12,724 nucleotides of DNA from JBOHCT01 sp050699055 (GTDB lineage Bacteria > Actinomycetota > Actinomycetes > Streptosporangiales > JBOHCT01): NCBI GenBank assembly GCA_050699055.1, contig JBOHCT010000128.1:1-12724 (forward strand), read 5' to 3'. Under the pieces are notes generated by a model. That model was not told where the DNA came from and did no database searches. It saw only the letters and a program-made list of their open reading frames with translations. This document shows positions 1 through 7,204 of the stretch, one piece after another. Each line of letters opens with the position of its first letter. Position 1 is the first letter of the stretch. The position numbers were made by a program, and so were the translations under genes.

Positions 1-67
1 TACCGGAGCACACACCGCCCGCTTTGGACCGACACGCCACAGAAGTCAGTAACAACCCCAAACCTGA

Positions 68-595
68 ACGCCGGGGAGAGCCGTTCTGGACAGGTACCCG
101 AACGTAAAGATCATCGCGCAGCCGCTCGCGGCCGACTGGAACCGCGAGAAGGGGACCAAAGCAACGGAGAACTACCTGAGCCGTCTCGGCGCCGCGCCAA
201 AAGGCAAGCTCGACTTCATCTGGGGTGAGTCCAGCGAGATGGCCATCGGCGCGATGAACGCGGCCGCGCATGCCGGGGTGCTCGACGACTCCGGTGGGGC
301 CACCCCGCCGAAGCAAGGCAAGGTCGCCATCTTCTCCAACGACGTCACCCCGGAGACCGTCTCTTATATCAAACAGGGAAAGTTCATCGCGGAGACCACC
401 CACGGCTTCGCCGAATGGGGCTGGTTTGGCACCGAGGTCGCAGTCAAGATCTCCTGTGGGATGCATGTGCAGAAATTCCGGGACATTCACCCGCGTACGG
501 CCTGGGAAGGCAACGCCGACCTCTTCTACCCGAACCCTAAGCTGCCAGACATCAACTGGGACTCCATTCGATCGCACTGTCAGGGACAGCAGTAA
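68..595 (+). pseudogene. Sugar ABC transporter substrate-binding protein, 5'-truncated (periplasmic-binding type)
   Basis: The reading frame is open from base 68, just after an in-frame TGA at 65-67, and ends at TAA 593-595. It reads like the C-terminal half of a ribose/galactose-type extracellular sugar-binding protein: VLDRYPNVKIIAQPLAADW, then a DFIWGESSEMAIGAMNAA segment, then EWGWFGTEVAVKISCG and a C-terminal DLFYPNP stretch. Only about 175 residues are present, against roughly 330-380 for intact members. There is no signal peptide or lipobox, and the first 88 bases give no homologous-looking sequence in any frame. The first ATG (239) would yield only 118 residues, starting inside the conserved fold. 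The stop lies 4 bp before the ATPase gene, the usual place for the binding protein of such an operon. I infer a 5' deletion or rearrangement rather than a functional gene. The family is fairly sure; the specific ligand is unknown. Confidence 0.72.
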
Positions 596-599
596 GCCA

Positions 600-2093
600 A
601 TGCCACTACTCGAGCTGGAGAAGATAGGCAAGCGTTATCTGGGCGTGCGGGCACTCGTCGCAGTCGACTTCGACGTCGACGATGGCGAGGTCCACGCCCT
701 ACTCGGCGAGAACGGAGCCGGCAAGTCGACCTTGATGAAGTCGATGGCCGGCACGGTGGTCCCTGACACCGGGCGAATGACCGTGCGCGGCGTGGAGGTC
801 GGCTTCGGCTCACCGGAGGCCGCGCGAGAGCACGGCATTGGCATCGTGTACCAGGAGCTCAGCCTCGTCCCCTCGCTCTCGGTGGCCGAGAACGTCCTGC
901 TCGGGCGCTACCCTACGACGTCGCGCCTGCGCCTCGTCGACTGGAAGGCCATGAACGAGCAGGCGTCCGCGCATCTGGAACGCGTGGGCCTGGGCGAGCT
1001 CGACCCACGCAAGCCGGTGGCACCACTGAGCATGGCCACCCGCCAACTGGTCGAGATCGCCAAGGCCCTGTCCGGCGACACCCGGGTGCTACTGCTGGAC
1101 GAGCCCACCTCGGCATTGTCCGAGCCGGAGGCCGACCGGCTGTTCGCGACGATCGCAGGGCTCACCGCCTCGAGCGTGGGCGTCGTGTATGTCTCCCACC
1201 GGCTGGCTGAGGTCAGCCGTATCGCTCACCGCGTGACGGTACTCCGTGACGGTGCTCGCGTCGGGACCCTTCCGCGCGATCAGGTCGCGGAGACGGAACT
1301 GGCGACGATGATGGTGGGTCGCGAAGTCCGGATCGACACCCACAGTCGCGCCCGTGCCGCCGGAAGCTCCGATGTAGTCCTGCGCGCTCACGGTGTCGCC
1401 CGACCCCCGCATCTGCACCCGACCGATCTCGAGCTCCGGCGAGGCGAGATCGTCGCCGTGTTCGGTCTGGTCGGGTCGGGACGTGACCGCCTTGCCCGTA
1501 CGTTGTTCGGGTTGGACCCGGCCACTGAGGGGCGCGTCGAGGTGGACGACCGCGAGACTCACATCGGGTCTCCCGCCGCGGCCAGCTCCCTCGGCATCGG
1601 CTACGTCGCCGCCGGCCGCAGCGAGAGCCTGGTTCCACGGATGGGCCTCGCCCCGAACCTGACACTGGGAGCGCTCGATCGGGTCACCCGCGGGCCGCTG
1701 CTGGATCTACGCGCTGAGCGAGAGCTTGCTCGCCGCTATCTCGAAGAGCTCAACATCAAGGCCCGTTCGCTGGCGCAGGCAGGCGAGACGTTGTCGGGCG
1801 GCAACCAACAGAAGGTGATCCTCGCCCGGTGGCTCGCCGCCGGATCCCGACTCCTCATCCTCGACGACCCAACTCGAGGCATCGACATCGGCGCCAAAGA
1901 GGAGGTGTTCCGCATCCTGCACCGACTGGCCACGGCGGGAATCGCCATCCTCTATCTCACTTCCGAGATCCGGGAAGCGCAGGTGCTTGCCAGCCGCGTA
2001 CTCGTGATGGCGGCGGGCCGGGTGGTCGACGAGGTCACGCCCGATACCCCACAGTCTCGGATCATGGCGGCGGCGGGAGGTTCCCGTGCTTAA
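600..2093 (+). CDS. Sugar ABC transporter ATP-binding protein (RbsA/MglA/XylG type, two ATPase domains)
   Basis: A 497-residue cytoplasmic ATPase that should energise import of a monosaccharide or polyol with the permease encoded next. Two fused ABC domains are visible. The first has Walker A GENGAGKST (36-44), signature LSMATRQLVEIAKAL (from about 143) and Walker B VLLLDEPTSAL (from about 163). The second has the degenerate Walker A GLVGSGRDR (about 289-297), typical of this family's second half, an intact signature LSGGNQQK (about 398-405) and LLILDDPTRGIDIG (from about 418). Length matches the family (about 500). ATG 600 is preferred: the frame is open further upstream, but that part is the shadow of the binding-protein gene, and MPLLELEKIGKRY is the normal family N terminus. 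It lies 4 bp after the binding-protein stop and its 3' end overlaps the permease start by 8 bp. Confidence 0.93.
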   Translation: MPLLELEKIGKRYLGVRALVAVDFDVDDGEVHALLGENGAGKSTLMKSMAGTVVPDTGRMTVRGVEVGFGSPEAAREHGIGIVYQELSLVPSLSVAENVLLGRYPTTSRLRLVDWKAMNEQASAHLERVGLGELDPRKPVAPLSMATRQLVEIAKALSGDTRVLLLDEPTSALSEPEADRLFATIAGLTASSVGVVYVSHRLAEVSRIAHRVTVLRDGARVGTLPRDQVAETELATMMVGREVRIDTHSRARAAGSSDVVLRAHGVARPPHLHPTDLELRRGEIVAVFGLVGSGRDRLARTLFGLDPATEGRVEVDDRETHIGSPAAASSLGIGYVAAGRSESLVPRMGLAPNLTLGALDRVTRGPLLDLRAERELARRYLEELNIKARSLAQAGETLSGGNQQKVILARWLAAGSRLLILDDPTRGIDIGAKEEVFRILHRLATAGIAILYLTSEIREAQVLASRVLVMAAGRVVDEVTPDTPQSRIMAAAGGSRA

Positions 2094-3177
2094 CAGCGGC
2101 CGACGTACCCGCCCGCCGGATCACCGCTCAACCGCTCCGCCCGTGTCCCAGAGGCGCTGGGCGCCGCAGCGCGTGTTCGGCGGCGTCTTCACCGCCGGTG
2201 GTGGACGCGTCGGCACGGCCGTGATCCTCATCGCGCTCATCGTGGTCTTCTTCATCGCGACCCCCCGCTTCCTCACCGGCAACAACCTTGTCAACATACT
2301 CCAGCAGTACTCGGTTGTCGGGATCCTCGCGATCGCACAAACCATCGTCATCATCTCCGCCGGCATCGACCTGTCCGTGGCGGCGACCGCCGCCCTGGCC
2401 GGGTCCGTGGTAACCGTCGCCTACGCCCACTGGGGGCTTCCTGGCCCGTTTGCCTGGCTTATCGGACTCGCTTCCGGGTTCGCTGTCGGCGCTTTCAATG
2501 GCTTCGCCGTCACCAAGTGGCGCGTCCCCGACATCATCGCCACCCTCGGCACCTTCTCCGCCGTTCGCGGTGTAGGCCTCCTCGTGACCGGCGGCCTACC
2601 GGTACCCAGCCCCGAGAAGGCCGTCGGAAACCGCGGCGTGCCACCCGCGCTCAACACGCTCGGGGCGGGCAGCGGCCTGGGCGTCCCCTACATCGTCCTT
2701 GTGGCCGCGGGGGCAGTCGCCGTCGGATGGTTCATCCTGCGGAGGACGCGGTTGGGCCGCACGGTGTTCGCCGTCGGCGGCAACCGGGAAGCCGCCCACG
2801 CCTCGGGCATCAAGGTGGGGCGAACGAAGTTCGCTGTCTACGCGATCTCCGCGCTCCTCTCCTCGCTCGCGGGCTTCCTCCTCGTCGGCCGGCTGGGGAG
2901 CGCCAACGCCCTGATGGGCACCGGTATGGAGCTGCAGTCCATCGCCGCTGTCGTGGTCGGCGGCACCGCCCTCTTCGGAGGAGAGGGCGGTGCCGGCGGC
3001 ACGGTCCTCGGAATCCTGATCATCGGCGTGCTCGCCAACGGGCTCACCCTGCTGGGCATCTCCGAGTTCTGGCAACAGCTACTCAACGGGCTGATCATCG
3101 TCGTGGTCGTCGCACTCGACCAATGGCGCAGACGCGTGGCGGAGCGGCAGCGCGCACGGCAGGAGGCGATGGCGTGA
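2086..3177 (+). CDS. Sugar ABC transporter permease (RbsC type)
   Basis: A 363-residue polytopic membrane protein of the BPD_transp_2 family (ribose/xylose/galactose permeases), forming the membrane channel for the preceding ATPase. A hydrophilic, proline- and arginine-rich cytoplasmic tail of about 43 residues precedes the first membrane segment (about 45-58). Family landmarks are ISAGIDLSVAA (around 90-100), the cytoplasmic coupling-loop motif AVGGNREAAHASGI (from about 229) and the glycine-rich VVGGTALFGGEGGAGG (about 289-304) before the last membrane helices. GTG 2086 is chosen because GGGAGG (2075-2080) sits 5 bp upstream and the gene overlaps the ATPase stop by 8 bp, as expected for translational coupling. 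Its TGA overlaps the next gene's GTG by 4 bp. A 14-bp perfect inverted repeat lies within the coding sequence at 2961-2995. Confidence 0.93.
   Translation: MLNSGRRTRPPDHRSTAPPVSQRRWAPQRVFGGVFTAGGGRVGTAVILIALIVVFFIATPRFLTGNNLVNILQQYSVVGILAIAQTIVIISAGIDLSVAATAALAGSVVTVAYAHWGLPGPFAWLIGLASGFAVGAFNGFAVTKWRVPDIIATLGTFSAVRGVGLLVTGGLPVPSPEKAVGNRGVPPALNTLGAGSGLGVPYIVLVAAGAVAVGWFILRRTRLGRTVFAVGGNREAAHASGIKVGRTKFAVYAISALLSSLAGFLLVGRLGSANALMGTGMELQSIAAVVVGGTALFGGEGGAGGTVLGILIIGVLANGLTLLGISEFWQQLLNGLIIVVVVALDQWRRRVAERQRARQEAMA
2961..2995 (+). repeat. Perfect 14-bp inverted repeat inside the permease gene
   Basis: The left arm CGGCACCGCCCTCT (2961-2974) and right arm AGAGGGCGGTGCCG (2982-2995) are exact reverse complements separated by 7 nt. 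A further T-G wobble and a C-G pair can close the loop to three bases (2977-2979). The repeat covers codons about 292-304 of the RbsC-type permease. No T-run follows, so it does not look like a classical terminator. The arms are read directly from the sequence; any regulatory role is inference. Confidence 0.75.
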
Positions 3178-4205
3178 ACCGCGAGCTACGGGTCTGTCTT
3201 GTCGGCGCCGGACGCGCGGGCCAGGTACATGCGAAGAACCTCGCCGAGGGCGTCCGCGGGGCACGCCTGGCCGCCGTCGCCGATCCCGACCACGCGGCGG
3301 GACTCGCCGTCGCCGACCGGCTCGGCGTCGCGGCGGTGGTCGAGGACCCAGTGGCGGCTGTCACCTCCGATGATGTCGACGCCGTCGTCGTGGCAGCGCC
3401 CACCTTCACGCACGCCGACATCGTCGTGTCCGCGCTCGAGGCCGGGAAGCACGTGCTGTGCGAGAAGCCGCTGGCCGCTACGCTCGACGGCGCGAATCGC
3501 GTCGCCGCGGCCGCGCGGGCCGCACCGAGCGTCTTCGTCATGGGGTTCATGCGCCGGTTCGACCCGCGTTTCCGCCGTGCCGCCGAGCGCGTCGCGGCGG
3601 GAGACATCGGCGCGCCTATCCTGGTGCGGTCCACCTGCCGGGGGCCCGGGCTCCCCCCCGAATGGGCGTGGGACGCCGAGCGCTCCGGAGGGCTCGCGGC
3701 CGAGGTGAACTCCCACGACCTGGACACGGTGCGCTGGCTTTCGGGACAGGACGTCACGTCCGTGCACGCCGTCGGTCGGGCGGCGAAGCGCCCCGACATC
3801 GCCCGGCGTTATCGTGGCTTCGTCGACGTGCTCGTCGCGACCCTCGAGCTTTCCGACGGCGGCCTCGGGACTGTGGACGGCGCCTGTCCCGCCGACTACG
3901 GCTACGACGCCCGAGCGGAGGTGTACGGAACGGAGGGAACCCTGCTCATCGGGAGCCCACTCGCCGACGCCCCACTGCTCGTCCGCGCCCCGACGGGAAC
4001 CGTGGACGCCGTGGGCAGTTGGCAGACCCTCTTCGCCTCCGCGTACCGGGCAGAGGACGAGCACTTCGTCCGCGCGGCCCTTGGCCACGAGGAGCCGCAC
4101 ACCACCGCCCTCGACGGGGTGCGGGCACTCGAGGCTGCGGTAGCGGTGAACATGTCCATGGCTCGCAGCCGTGCGGTCTCGATCGAGGAGGTACGAGCCC
4201 AATGA
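3174..4205 (+). CDS. Gfo/Idh/MocA-family NAD(P)-dependent oxidoreductase (inositol dehydrogenase-like)
   Basis: A 343-residue cytoplasmic dehydrogenase, likely oxidising a hydroxyl of the imported sugar, polyol or inositol (or reducing a keto group) with NAD(P). The N-terminal Rossmann fold shows VGAGRAG (10-16) and an acidic AVADPD strand end. The family hallmark EKP is at 97-99 in VLCEKPLA. The C-terminal GFO_IDH_MocA domain carries EVNSHDLDTVRWL (177-189), where His181 aligns with the usual catalytic histidine. Length is normal for the family (about 330-350). GTG 3174 is preferred: AGGAGG (3161-3166) lies 7 bp upstream, and it overlaps the permease stop by 4 bp (GTGA). The 3' end overlaps the next ATG by 4 bp. 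Family assignment is firm; an iolG-like substrate is only one possibility. Confidence 0.9.
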   Translation: MNRELRVCLVGAGRAGQVHAKNLAEGVRGARLAAVADPDHAAGLAVADRLGVAAVVEDPVAAVTSDDVDAVVVAAPTFTHADIVVSALEAGKHVLCEKPLAATLDGANRVAAAARAAPSVFVMGFMRRFDPRFRRAAERVAAGDIGAPILVRSTCRGPGLPPEWAWDAERSGGLAAEVNSHDLDTVRWLSGQDVTSVHAVGRAAKRPDIARRYRGFVDVLVATLELSDGGLGTVDGACPADYGYDARAEVYGTEGTLLIGSPLADAPLLVRAPTGTVDAVGSWQTLFASAYRAEDEHFVRAALGHEEPHTTALDGVRALEAAVAVNMSMARSRAVSIEEVRAQ

Positions 4206-5164
4206 AGGCGCTGCGTGTCTCCGCTCCAGGGGAGGTCTCCGTCGCCGACGTCCCCGACCCGACGCCTGTCGACGGCGAGGTCCTGGTCCGCGTCGAGCGG
4301 GCGGCACTATGCGCGACCGACCGCAAGATCATCCAGCGTGGCGTGGCCTGCCCCCTCGTGCTCGGACACGAGGGGGCAGGCCGTCTGGCCGATGGCACTC
4401 CCGTGGGAATCCATCCCGACGTCGGCTGCGGCCGTTGCCGGCATTGCCGCCAGGGTCTCGAAACCCGCTGCCCCGACAAGCGGTCGCTAGGGGTGAGGCG
4501 AGACGGAGCCCTGGCCGAGCGGGTCGCCGTGCGTCGAGACCACGTCGTGCCATTGGCGGGCCTCGAGCTCGCCCTGGCCCCGCTCCTCGAGCCGCTCGCC
4601 TGCTGCCTGCATGCGGTAACGCTTCTCGCCCCCGCCCCCGGTACACCCGCGCTGGTCGTCGGCGGCGGGGTAATGGGCATCCTCAACCTCTGGGCGCTGC
4701 GGGCGTCGGGCTGTCCCGTCCTGCTCGTCGAACCCAACGAGGAACGGCGCGAGCTGGCGCTCGAGCTCGGTGCGGACGCGGTGACCGCCCCCGACGTCCC
4801 AGTGGCCGAGGCGCTGGGGTGCGTGCCGCAGTTCGCGGTGGTGACCGTGCCGAGCGCGGAGGCGCTCGCCTCCTCCCTGGAACAGGTCGACATCGGTGGT
4901 GCGGTGCACGCCTTCGCCAGCATTCAGGGCGCTGCGGCCGTAGACGCCAACCTCGTCCACAGCCGGCACCTGCGGCTGGTCGGCAGCACGGGTTCGGACC
5001 TCGATGACTACGAGCGCGCCCGAACACTGGTCGCCTCCGCCCGCGTGCCCATCCACCGGCTACCCGTCACCGAGATCCCACTGGAGAAGGCACCCGACCA
5101 GCTGCGCGACGGGACGGGCAGCGAGACCCTGAAGACCATCGTCGACGTGCGAGGAGAAGAATGA
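4202..5164 (+). CDS. Zinc-dependent alcohol/polyol dehydrogenase (MDR superfamily)
   Basis: A 320-residue medium-chain dehydrogenase, cytoplasmic, expected to interconvert an alcohol and a carbonyl on the pathway intermediate using NAD(P). Catalytic zinc ligands are Cys37 (ALCATD), His56-Glu57 (VLGHEGAG) and Glu130 in LLEPLACC. The structural zinc site is Cys76, Cys79, Cys82 and Cys90 (CGRCRHCRQGLETRC). The nucleotide-binding motif GGGVMG is at 154-159. It is somewhat shorter than typical sorbitol or threonine dehydrogenases (about 340-350). It begins at ATG 4202 in an ATGA overlap with the preceding oxidoreductase and ends in an ATGA overlap with a 32-codon ORF. The catalytic His-Glu codons lie within a 16-bp perfect hairpin (4345-4382) built with several A- or G-ending codons. 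Family is sure; substrate is unknown. Confidence 0.9.
   Translation: MKALRVSAPGEVSVADVPDPTPVDGEVLVRVERAALCATDRKIIQRGVACPLVLGHEGAGRLADGTPVGIHPDVGCGRCRHCRQGLETRCPDKRSLGVRRDGALAERVAVRRDHVVPLAGLELALAPLLEPLACCLHAVTLLAPAPGTPALVVGGGVMGILNLWALRASGCPVLLVEPNEERRELALELGADAVTAPDVPVAEALGCVPQFAVVTVPSAEALASSLEQVDIGGAVHAFASIQGAAAVDANLVHSRHLRLVGSTGSDLDDYERARTLVASARVPIHRLPVTEIPLEKAPDQLRDGTGSETLKTIVDVRGEE
4345..4382 (+). repeat. Perfect 16-bp inverted repeat inside the MDR dehydrogenase gene
   Basis: GGCCTGCCCCCTCGTG (4345-4360) and CACGAGGGGGCAGGCC (4367-4382) are exact reverse complements around the 6-nt loop CTCGGA. Two G-U wobble pairs (4343-4344 with 4383-4384) could extend the stem in RNA. It covers codons 48-61 of the dehydrogenase, including the catalytic Gly-His-Glu motif. 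No T-run follows. It is the longest perfect short-loop hairpin I found in the window. Function is not known. Confidence 0.8.
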
Positions 5165-5259
5165 CGCTCCCGACCTTCGACCCCTTCACCGTGACCCTCC
5201 TCGTCGTCGAAGGATCCGACGGTCCAGATACCGTGATCAACCCGCGCTACGGAGCTTGA
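5161..5259 (+). CDS. Small 32-codon ORF between the dehydrogenase and kinase genes; possible gene remnant
   Basis: ATG 5161 overlaps the dehydrogenase stop (ATGA) and has GGAG at 5153-5156, 4 bp upstream, so ribosomes could start here efficiently. The frame encodes 32 residues beginning MTLPTFDPFTVTLLVVEG and ending NPRYGA, with TGA at 5257-5259. The kinase ribosome binding site (GGAG 5251-5254) lies inside its last codons. I do not recognise a family. Two readings fit: the two ends of a larger catabolic gene after an in-frame internal deletion, matching other deletion remnants nearby; or a short leader peptide that couples kinase translation to the upstream genes. The sequence alone does not decide. 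Confidence 0.4.
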   Translation: MTLPTFDPFTVTLLVVEGSDGPDTVINPRYGA

Positions 5260-5261
5260 CC

Positions 5262-6815
5262 GTGCCCGTCTTCGTCGGGTGCGACCTCGGCACCATGGGT
5301 ACGAAGGCCGGCGTGGTAGACGAGGACGGCACAATCCTCGCCGACGCCTTCGAGGAGGTGCCGTTGCGCTATCCCCGCCCCGGGTGCGTGAAACAGAACC
5401 TCGCCCACATCGAGGCGTCAGGCCACCGCACGGTGCGTCTGGCGCTGCAACGCAGTGGCAGGCAGGACGTGCAAGGCGTGGCGTTCTCCGGCCAGATGTC
5501 GGGGATCGGGAGCATCGACTCGTCGTTCGAGCCGGCCACGTACTACGACTCCTGGCTCGACACCCGCTGCGAACCCTACATCCGGCGCATGACCGAGGAC
5601 GCCGAGCGGGTGACGGCGGTGTCCGGCTGTCCACCCACCTACTCGCACGGGCCGAAGATCCTCTGGTGGCAGCACGAGCGCCCGGAAGACTTCCGCCGTA
5701 TCCTCCGGTTCGTCACGCCCAGCGCCTATGTCGCCGGTCGGCTCGTGGGCCTGCCCGCCGAGCGGGCCTACATCGATCGCACCTACCTGCACTTCACCAA
5801 CCTCGCGGACAACGCCGCCAGCGCCTGGTCGGAGGAGCTGATCGAGGCGTTCGGTGTGGACGTCGACAAGCTGCCGCGGATCGTCGACCCACTCGACATC
5901 GTCGGTACGGTCACCGCGCAGGGGTCGGCCGACACGGGCCTGCCAGCGGGTACGCCGGTCGCCGCGGGAGCGGGTGACACCGCCGCCTCGGTGCTCGGCG
6001 GCGCGGTGGTGGAGCCGGGACAAGGGCTCGACGTGGCGGGGACGGCGAGCGTACTGGCGTTCTGCCTGGGCCGCTTCGCTCCCGACCCCCGCAGGCGGCT
6101 GCTGATGGCGAGCCAATCGGTAATCCCCGGACAGTGGATCGCCCTCGCGTTCGTCAACGGCGGCGGGCTCGCGCTTCGGTGGTTCCGCGACACGGTCGCG
6201 GCGGAGCTCGCGGGTCGGCCCGACGCGTACGAAACGCTTGACCGCGAGGCCGCCGCCGTCGACCCCGGATCGGGCGGCCTGCTGTGGTGCCCCCATCTGC
6301 AAGGACGAGTGCTGCCGCCGTCCCCGCACGTGCGCGGCGGCTGGGTGGGTCTCACCTCCGGTCACGGCCGCGCCCACATGTATCGCGCCCTACTCGAGGG
6401 CATCGCCTACGAGTACGCCCTGTGGGCCGACAGCGTCCGAGACGCCGCGGCAGGCGCGTCGCTGCGCGAGGTGCTCGCCTTGAGCGGCGGCGCCCGCTCG
6501 AGGGTGTGGAACGCCATCAAGGCCGACGTCCTCGGCATCGCGTGGGTGCCGCTGGCCCGCCAAGAGGCCGGGGTGCTCGGTGACGCGCTGGTGGCCGCGG
6601 CCGCGACCGGGCACGCCGACGACGTCGCCGACACCGCACGTGCCTGGCAGCGAACCGGTGAGCGCGTCGACCCGGACCACGAGCGGCACGCCCGCTACCA
6701 GCCGTACCTCACGGCCTACCGGTTGCTGAGCGGACACCTCGACGAGATCTTCGAGGAATTGGGCCGGGCCTCGTCCGGATACCCGTCGGACCAAGCGAGA
6801 GCAAGGACACTGTGA
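5262..6815 (+). CDS. FGGY-family carbohydrate kinase (xylulokinase-like)
   Basis: A 517-residue cytoplasmic kinase expected to phosphorylate the ketose or polyol produced by the upstream dehydrogenases with ATP, trapping it for central metabolism. The N-terminal ATPase-fold domain opens with GCDLGTMGTKAGV (6-18), followed by FSGQMSGIG and WLDTR. The C-terminal domain contains GAGDTAASVLGG, where Asp239 is in the position of the catalytic base, and ALSGGARSRVWNAIKADVLG, the FGGY signature region. Length is normal (about 480-530). GTG 5262 is favoured because GGAG (5251-5254) lies 7 bp upstream; TTG 5256 is in frame and overlaps the preceding TGA but lies only 1 bp from that site. Its TGA (6813-6815) overlaps a GTG at 6812 that starts the epimerase remnant. 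Family is confident; xylulose versus another pentulose or polyol is not resolved. Confidence 0.9.
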   Translation: MPVFVGCDLGTMGTKAGVVDEDGTILADAFEEVPLRYPRPGCVKQNLAHIEASGHRTVRLALQRSGRQDVQGVAFSGQMSGIGSIDSSFEPATYYDSWLDTRCEPYIRRMTEDAERVTAVSGCPPTYSHGPKILWWQHERPEDFRRILRFVTPSAYVAGRLVGLPAERAYIDRTYLHFTNLADNAASAWSEELIEAFGVDVDKLPRIVDPLDIVGTVTAQGSADTGLPAGTPVAAGAGDTAASVLGGAVVEPGQGLDVAGTASVLAFCLGRFAPDPRRRLLMASQSVIPGQWIALAFVNGGGLALRWFRDTVAAELAGRPDAYETLDREAAAVDPGSGGLLWCPHLQGRVLPPSPHVRGGWVGLTSGHGRAHMYRALLEGIAYEYALWADSVRDAAAGASLREVLALSGGARSRVWNAIKADVLGIAWVPLARQEAGVLGDALVAAAATGHADDVADTARAWQRTGERVDPDHERHARYQPYLTAYRLLSGHLDEIFEELGRASSGYPSDQARARTL

Positions 6816-6844
6816 ACCCGATCGGCATCCATGCCCTCGTCTGA
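6812..6844 (+). pseudogene. Ten-codon 5' remnant of a TIM-barrel sugar isomerase/epimerase-like gene
   Basis: GTG 6812 overlaps the kinase TGA (GTGA) and reads MNPIGIHALV before TGA at 6842-6844. These ten residues resemble the N terminus of xylose-isomerase-like TIM-barrel epimerases (tagatose/psicose 3-epimerase type), which often begin with a GIHAxVW strand; here a stop stands where Trp would be. No continuation of a TIM barrel is seen in any frame, and the next sequence is a different gene in another frame. I infer that the 5' tip of an operon gene was left by a deletion. Ten residues are weak evidence, but the coupled start and the pathway context support it. Confidence 0.45.
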
Positions 6845-6845
6845 G

Positions 6846-7160
6846 TCGATGGCGGACAAGGTGTTCAACCGCGAACCCACCCTGTCCATCCCGGTCGGTA
6901 TCAAGGAGGAGAACCCTGCCTTCCTGAAGAAGCTCGGTATGGTTCCGTGGCCGAGTGGACCGAACGGCCATAAGATCCCCTCGCCCGTCCAAGTGAAGAG
7001 CGCGATCATTTTCACCGGCTCCACGCATCAGCAGAAGGCCAAGAAGCTGCTGTCGTTCCTCATCCAGCCGGACAACCTGGAGACGTACCTCGAGCGACAG
7101 CAAGGCCGCTACCTGCCGGTCATGCCGCAGCTGTGGAAGCGACAGTTCTGGTCGGCGACA
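6846..7160 (+). pseudogene. C-terminal fragment of a family 1 (CUT1) extracellular sugar-binding protein
   Basis: One frame (ATG 6831 to stop 7257-7259) has clear similarity only in its middle: NREPTLSIPVGIKEENP, then MVPWPSGPNGHKIPSPVQ, KSAIIFTGSTHQQKAK, FLIQPDNLETYLE and GRYLPVMPQLW...FW. This is the C-terminal lobe of carbohydrate-binding proteins of CUT1-type importers, a family different from the binding-protein remnant at 68-595. Roughly 100 of the usual 420 or so residues remain, with no N-terminal lobe or signal sequence. The similarity ends near QFWSAT, and the frame then runs into unrelated arginine-rich sequence. The fragment directly abuts the epimerase remnant. Boundaries are approximate. 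It is interpreted as a deletion fusion and unlikely to yield a working protein. Confidence 0.68.
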
Positions 7161-7204
7161 CATACGGGAAGGCCGCCAAGCCGCCGCCCGAGGAAGGGAG
7201 CCCC

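Noticed and set aside
1..67. Possible end of an upstream gene or the missing half of the binding protein
   Set aside because: Three frames were read. One ends at TAA 50-52, and none gives recognisable protein sequence or binding-protein features.
259..268. CGCGGCCGCG palindrome in the binding-protein remnant
   Set aside because: A 10-bp GC-only palindrome is expected several times by chance at this base composition and encodes ordinary Ala codons.
664..681. Repeated GTCGAC palindromes near the start of the ATPase gene
   Set aside because: They encode the normal VDFDVDDG stretch of the ATPase domain. The short symmetric units come from Val-Asp codons.
3186..4307. Long minus-strand open frame opposite the Gfo/Idh/MocA gene
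   Set aside because: Its translation is Arg/Gly/Pro/His-rich with no family features, and it lies opposite a gene with clear motifs. Such antisense frames are common in high-GC DNA.
5418..6377. 319-codon minus-strand open frame opposite the kinase gene
   Set aside because: It mirrors the kinase codons, shows no motif, and its length is explained by lack of A/T-rich stop codons.
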